Positions 55,178 through 56,924 of a DNA stretch of 56,924 nucleotides are shown piece by piece. This DNA is from Paenibacillus kobensis NBRC 15729. GTDB lineage: Bacteria > Bacillota > Bacilli > Paenibacillales > Paenibacillaceae. Where the stretch lies: assembly GCF_004000825.1 (NCBI RefSeq), contig NZ_BILZ01000040.1:1-56924 (forward strand), written 5' to 3'. Numbering within the stretch: position 1 is the first letter of the stretch; the number at the start of each line of letters is the position of its first letter. Made by a program: the position numbers and the translations under genes. Below the pieces are notes generated by a model. It worked only from the letters and a program-made list of their open reading frames with translations. It did no database searches and was not told the DNA's origin.

Positions 55178-55819
55178 TTAGATGAGAACCATTCCGACAC
55201 ACAAGAGGGCAACTAGCGTGTAAAGGATGCAGGGCAGCGGGTGGCTGCGAACGTTCCGCCAGGAACGGGCCATGGCTCCGCACATGGAGATTGCGGCGGC
55301 GACCGTGGCGGCGGCCAGCAGGTCGGTTGCCCATCGCATCGTCAGGCTGCTGGAGCCGCCGAGTCCGGCGTGTCCGGCGTGTCCGCTCAACAGGGAGGAG
55401 GCGGATCCGTTGTCCGGCGATGTAGCGGCGTTCAGCCCGAGCCAAGCGGCGAGCAGCGGCAGGGCAAGCAAATGCACAGCATGTGCTGCCAGTACGAGTA
55501 CCGCGCCGCCGACCGGCCCGACACGGCGGACCTTACTCATCCAGCGGAGGGCAGCAGGCGATGCATCCGGCAAGGTGGACGATAGGGCTGCATTGGCCGC
55601 GGAAGCGGACATTATCTGCTCAGTTGAGCATGAGTCGATTGATGAGACGGCAAAGGCGTCTACGTGCGGATGAGGCCGCGAGTGTTGTGGGGGTTGCGGG
55701 ATCTGTGAAATTGAAGACGGTATGCCGATGGTTGGGGCGACTGGAAGATGAAGCGTTGGATGCGGCGCGGATCCATCGCCAGCGACTTTGACGTGACAAG
55801 CAGACGGCCGATCGGACAT
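55178..55819 (-). CDS. Predicted membrane protein, function unknown
   Basis: A 213-residue reading frame that I do not recognise. The C-terminal half has three hydrophobic segments (GGAVLVLAAHAVHLLALPLL, WATDLLAAATVAAAISMCGA, HPLPCILYTLVALLCVGMVL) with histidines in HAVH and GHAGHAGLG, so a membrane protein is likely. The N-terminal half is Ser/Pro-rich with no clear fold. The ATG at 55819 has GGGAGAG upstream; the frame extends to 56104. A terminator follows. Could be a lineage-specific gene; less certain than its neighbours. Confidence 0.55.
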   Translation of the reverse strand: MSDRPSACHVKVAGDGSAPHPTLHLPVAPTIGIPSSISQIPQPPQHSRPHPHVDAFAVSSIDSCSTEQIMSASAANAALSSTLPDASPAALRWMSKVRRVGPVGGAVLVLAAHAVHLLALPLLAAWLGLNAATSPDNGSASSLLSGHAGHAGLGGSSSLTMRWATDLLAAATVAAAISMCGAMARSWRNVRSHPLPCILYTLVALLCVGMVLI

Positions 55820-55899
55820 GCGCTCACTCTCCCGATGCAAGATGGAACAGTATATGAGCGGCTGCAGGTCCAATATGTGACGAGTGAGAGTAACCGAGC

Positions 55900-56060
55900 A
55901 GCGGGAGTTGTTGAGTAAGAGGCAACGGCGGGGGAAGAGAAGGCGGGGCGAATAGGGGCAGTTAGGCGTGAATAAGGGTGTGAAATAAGGTACGGATAGG
56001 GTGGGAGAAGGGCGTGAATAGAGGGGTGGGAAGTGCGATAAGGTCCCTGCCACGTTATTA
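55900..56060. other. Purine-rich, G-rich intergenic stretch
   Basis: The plus strand is almost free of long pyrimidine runs and repeats GGCGTGAATA (at about 55966 and 56009) and TGGG/AGGG clusters. No gene, terminator or recognisable element is visible. It precedes the fourth repeat copy. Confidence 0.6.
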
Positions 56061-56093
56061 ATATTTGACGGGGTTAATAGGTAGTGAGGTTGA

Positions 56094-56286
56094 TTGTATT
56101 TCATGCAATGAAGAACAACCCATCCAAAGCTCGGTTCGATGCTCGATGTATTCTATACAATGGGAAAAAGGCAAACGAAGCGACTTGGGATAGTTTTGCC
56201 CCTATTGGCGGGTTGTTCATTGTATAAAATACAACGGAATCCGGTCTGAGGGACGAATCGGGCCGGATTGGTTGTATGAAATGCAA
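56094..56286. repeat. Four-palindrome dispersed repeat, copy 4
   Basis: Sites start at 56094 (TTGTATTTCATGCAA), 56146 (ATGTATTCTATACAA), 56220 (TTGTATAAAATACAA) and 56272 (TTGTATGAAATGCAA). Spacings are 52, 74 and 52 bp, the same as copy 1. It lies between the glycerate kinase 3' end and the 55178 gene. 56287-56423 holds a CAACC-rich stretch with no gene. Confidence 0.92.
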
Positions 56287-56423
56287 TGAAGCAGCGGGGA
56301 GATGACGAGAACAATACCGTCAACCGCCAACCACAAGCCGTCAACCAGCAATCAACAACCGCCGGCCGTGAGCCAACCCGAGATGTTTGCTGACGGCTTG
56401 GCGCTGATGCGTAAGCGATGCGG

Positions 56424-56924
56424 TCAATTATTCCCGGCGGCGCGGAGCAACCGGAACAGCTCGCGCGCCGTGCGTCGGAGCCCTTCAAGGGCGACGTCCG
56501 GCTGCATGGCCTGCTCGAGCGTCATCGGACCGGGCGCGATCGGGAACGCGGCCGTAATGCCGAGCGGGCTGAGCGCCGCGGCGTCGGCTGCGAGCTCGCC
56601 GGCGAGGGCGATGACGGGGATGCCGCGTCTGCGTGCGGCATCCGCGACGGCGAGCGGCGCTTTGCCGCGTGCCGTCTGGCCGTCGAGCCTGCCCTCGCCG
56701 GTTACGACGAAGTCGCAGCCGTCCAGCAACCGCTCGAAGCCGGCTGCCTCCAGCACAAGCGGGGCGCCAGGCCGCAGCGCGGCGCCGAGCAGGCCGGCGA
56801 AAGCGGCGCCAAGGCCGCCGGCAGCGCCAGCGCCTGCGATGCGCTGCACATCGTGGCCAAGCTGCTCGCGAACGGCATCCGCGAAGCGGACAAGCCCGCG
56901 GTCAAGCTGTTGAACCTCGGCGGG
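56424..56924 (-). CDS. Glycerate kinase, C-terminal part (cut by window end)
   Basis: The visible part, 166 residues, is the C-terminal portion of a GckA/GlxK-type glycerate kinase that phosphorylates D-glycerate. The frame is open to the last base and has no start. Recognisable are the GAGAAGGLGAAFAGLLGA loop, the DFVVTGEGRLDGQTARGKAPL segment with the conserved glycine-rich catalytic loop, and the PVIALAGEL strand. GC content is clearly above the neighbours. Only the end of the gene can be judged. Confidence 0.9.
   Translation of the reverse strand, partial: PAEVQQLDRGLVRFADAVREQLGHDVQRIAGAGAAGGLGAAFAGLLGAALRPGAPLVLEAAGFERLLDGCDFVVTGEGRLDGQTARGKAPLAVADAARRRGIPVIALAGELAADAAALSPLGITAAFPIAPGPMTLEQAMQPDVALEGLRRTARELFRLLRAAGNN

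Overview
The window looks like chromosome from a Paenibacillus-type member of the Bacillales. The support is a moderately high GC content, AGGAGG-type ribosome-binding sites with many GTG and TTG starts, a YesM/YesN two-component pair beside a sugar ABC transporter, ydaO (c-di-AMP) riboswitches on NlpC/P60 hydrolases, a YwhD homologue, and a linked SNF2-helicase/SWIM pair. No rRNA, tRNA, phage or complete insertion sequence was found. About 50 protein genes are supported, separated by many clear intrinsic terminators.

Layout. 0-5.5 kb: GNAT and metallo-hydrolase genes, an Lrp-type regulator, an FtsH-like AAA+ protease, an AraC regulator and an SRPBCC protein. 5.5-11.9 kb: an imperfect direct repeat, then a histidine kinase/response regulator pair followed by a lipoprotein and two permeases of a CUT1 sugar transporter with no ATPase gene. 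11.9-19.8 kb: small membrane proteins, exonuclease III, a secreted multidomain protein, a Rossmann protein, a WYL regulator overlapping an alpha/alpha-toroid protein, and glutamate racemase. 20-26.4 kb: an MFS exporter, an RCC1-repeat secreted protein, a DMT exporter, a MocR regulator and pterin carbinolamine dehydratase. 26.4-33.2 kb: repeat-rich intergenic DNA with a Vsr/DUF559-like nuclease, gdhA, ddh and a cytochrome b/molybdopterin oxidoreductase. 33.2-44 kb: an aminotransferase, a thioesterase, small and secreted proteins, two riboswitch-controlled NlpC/P60 hydrolases and an ABC-2 exporter operon. 44-56.9 kb: a membrane protein with an M1 peptidase, ywhD, SNF2 helicase with SWIM protein, a chemotaxis receptor, a membrane protein and a glycerate kinase cut by the window end.

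The strongest unexplained signal is an intergenic repeat present four times (26607-26799, 27826-28024, 32969-33160, 56094-56286). Each copy has four 15-bp quasi-palindromes, TTGTA-N5-TACAA, at start-to-start spacings of about 52, 74 and 52 bp, and the whole unit has dyad symmetry. The spacings are close to 5, 7 and 5 helical turns, so all sites would lie on one DNA face. Two copies bracket the nuclease/winged-helix gene, which also has an intrinsic-terminator hairpin just upstream of its ribosome-binding site. This resembles a repeat-plus-nuclease arrangement I cannot name; a functional link is inference.

The nitrogen and cell-wall genes here (gdhA, meso-diaminopimelate dehydrogenase, glutamate racemase, two NlpC/P60 enzymes) touch glutamate, DAP and peptidoglycan metabolism, but they are separate transcription units.
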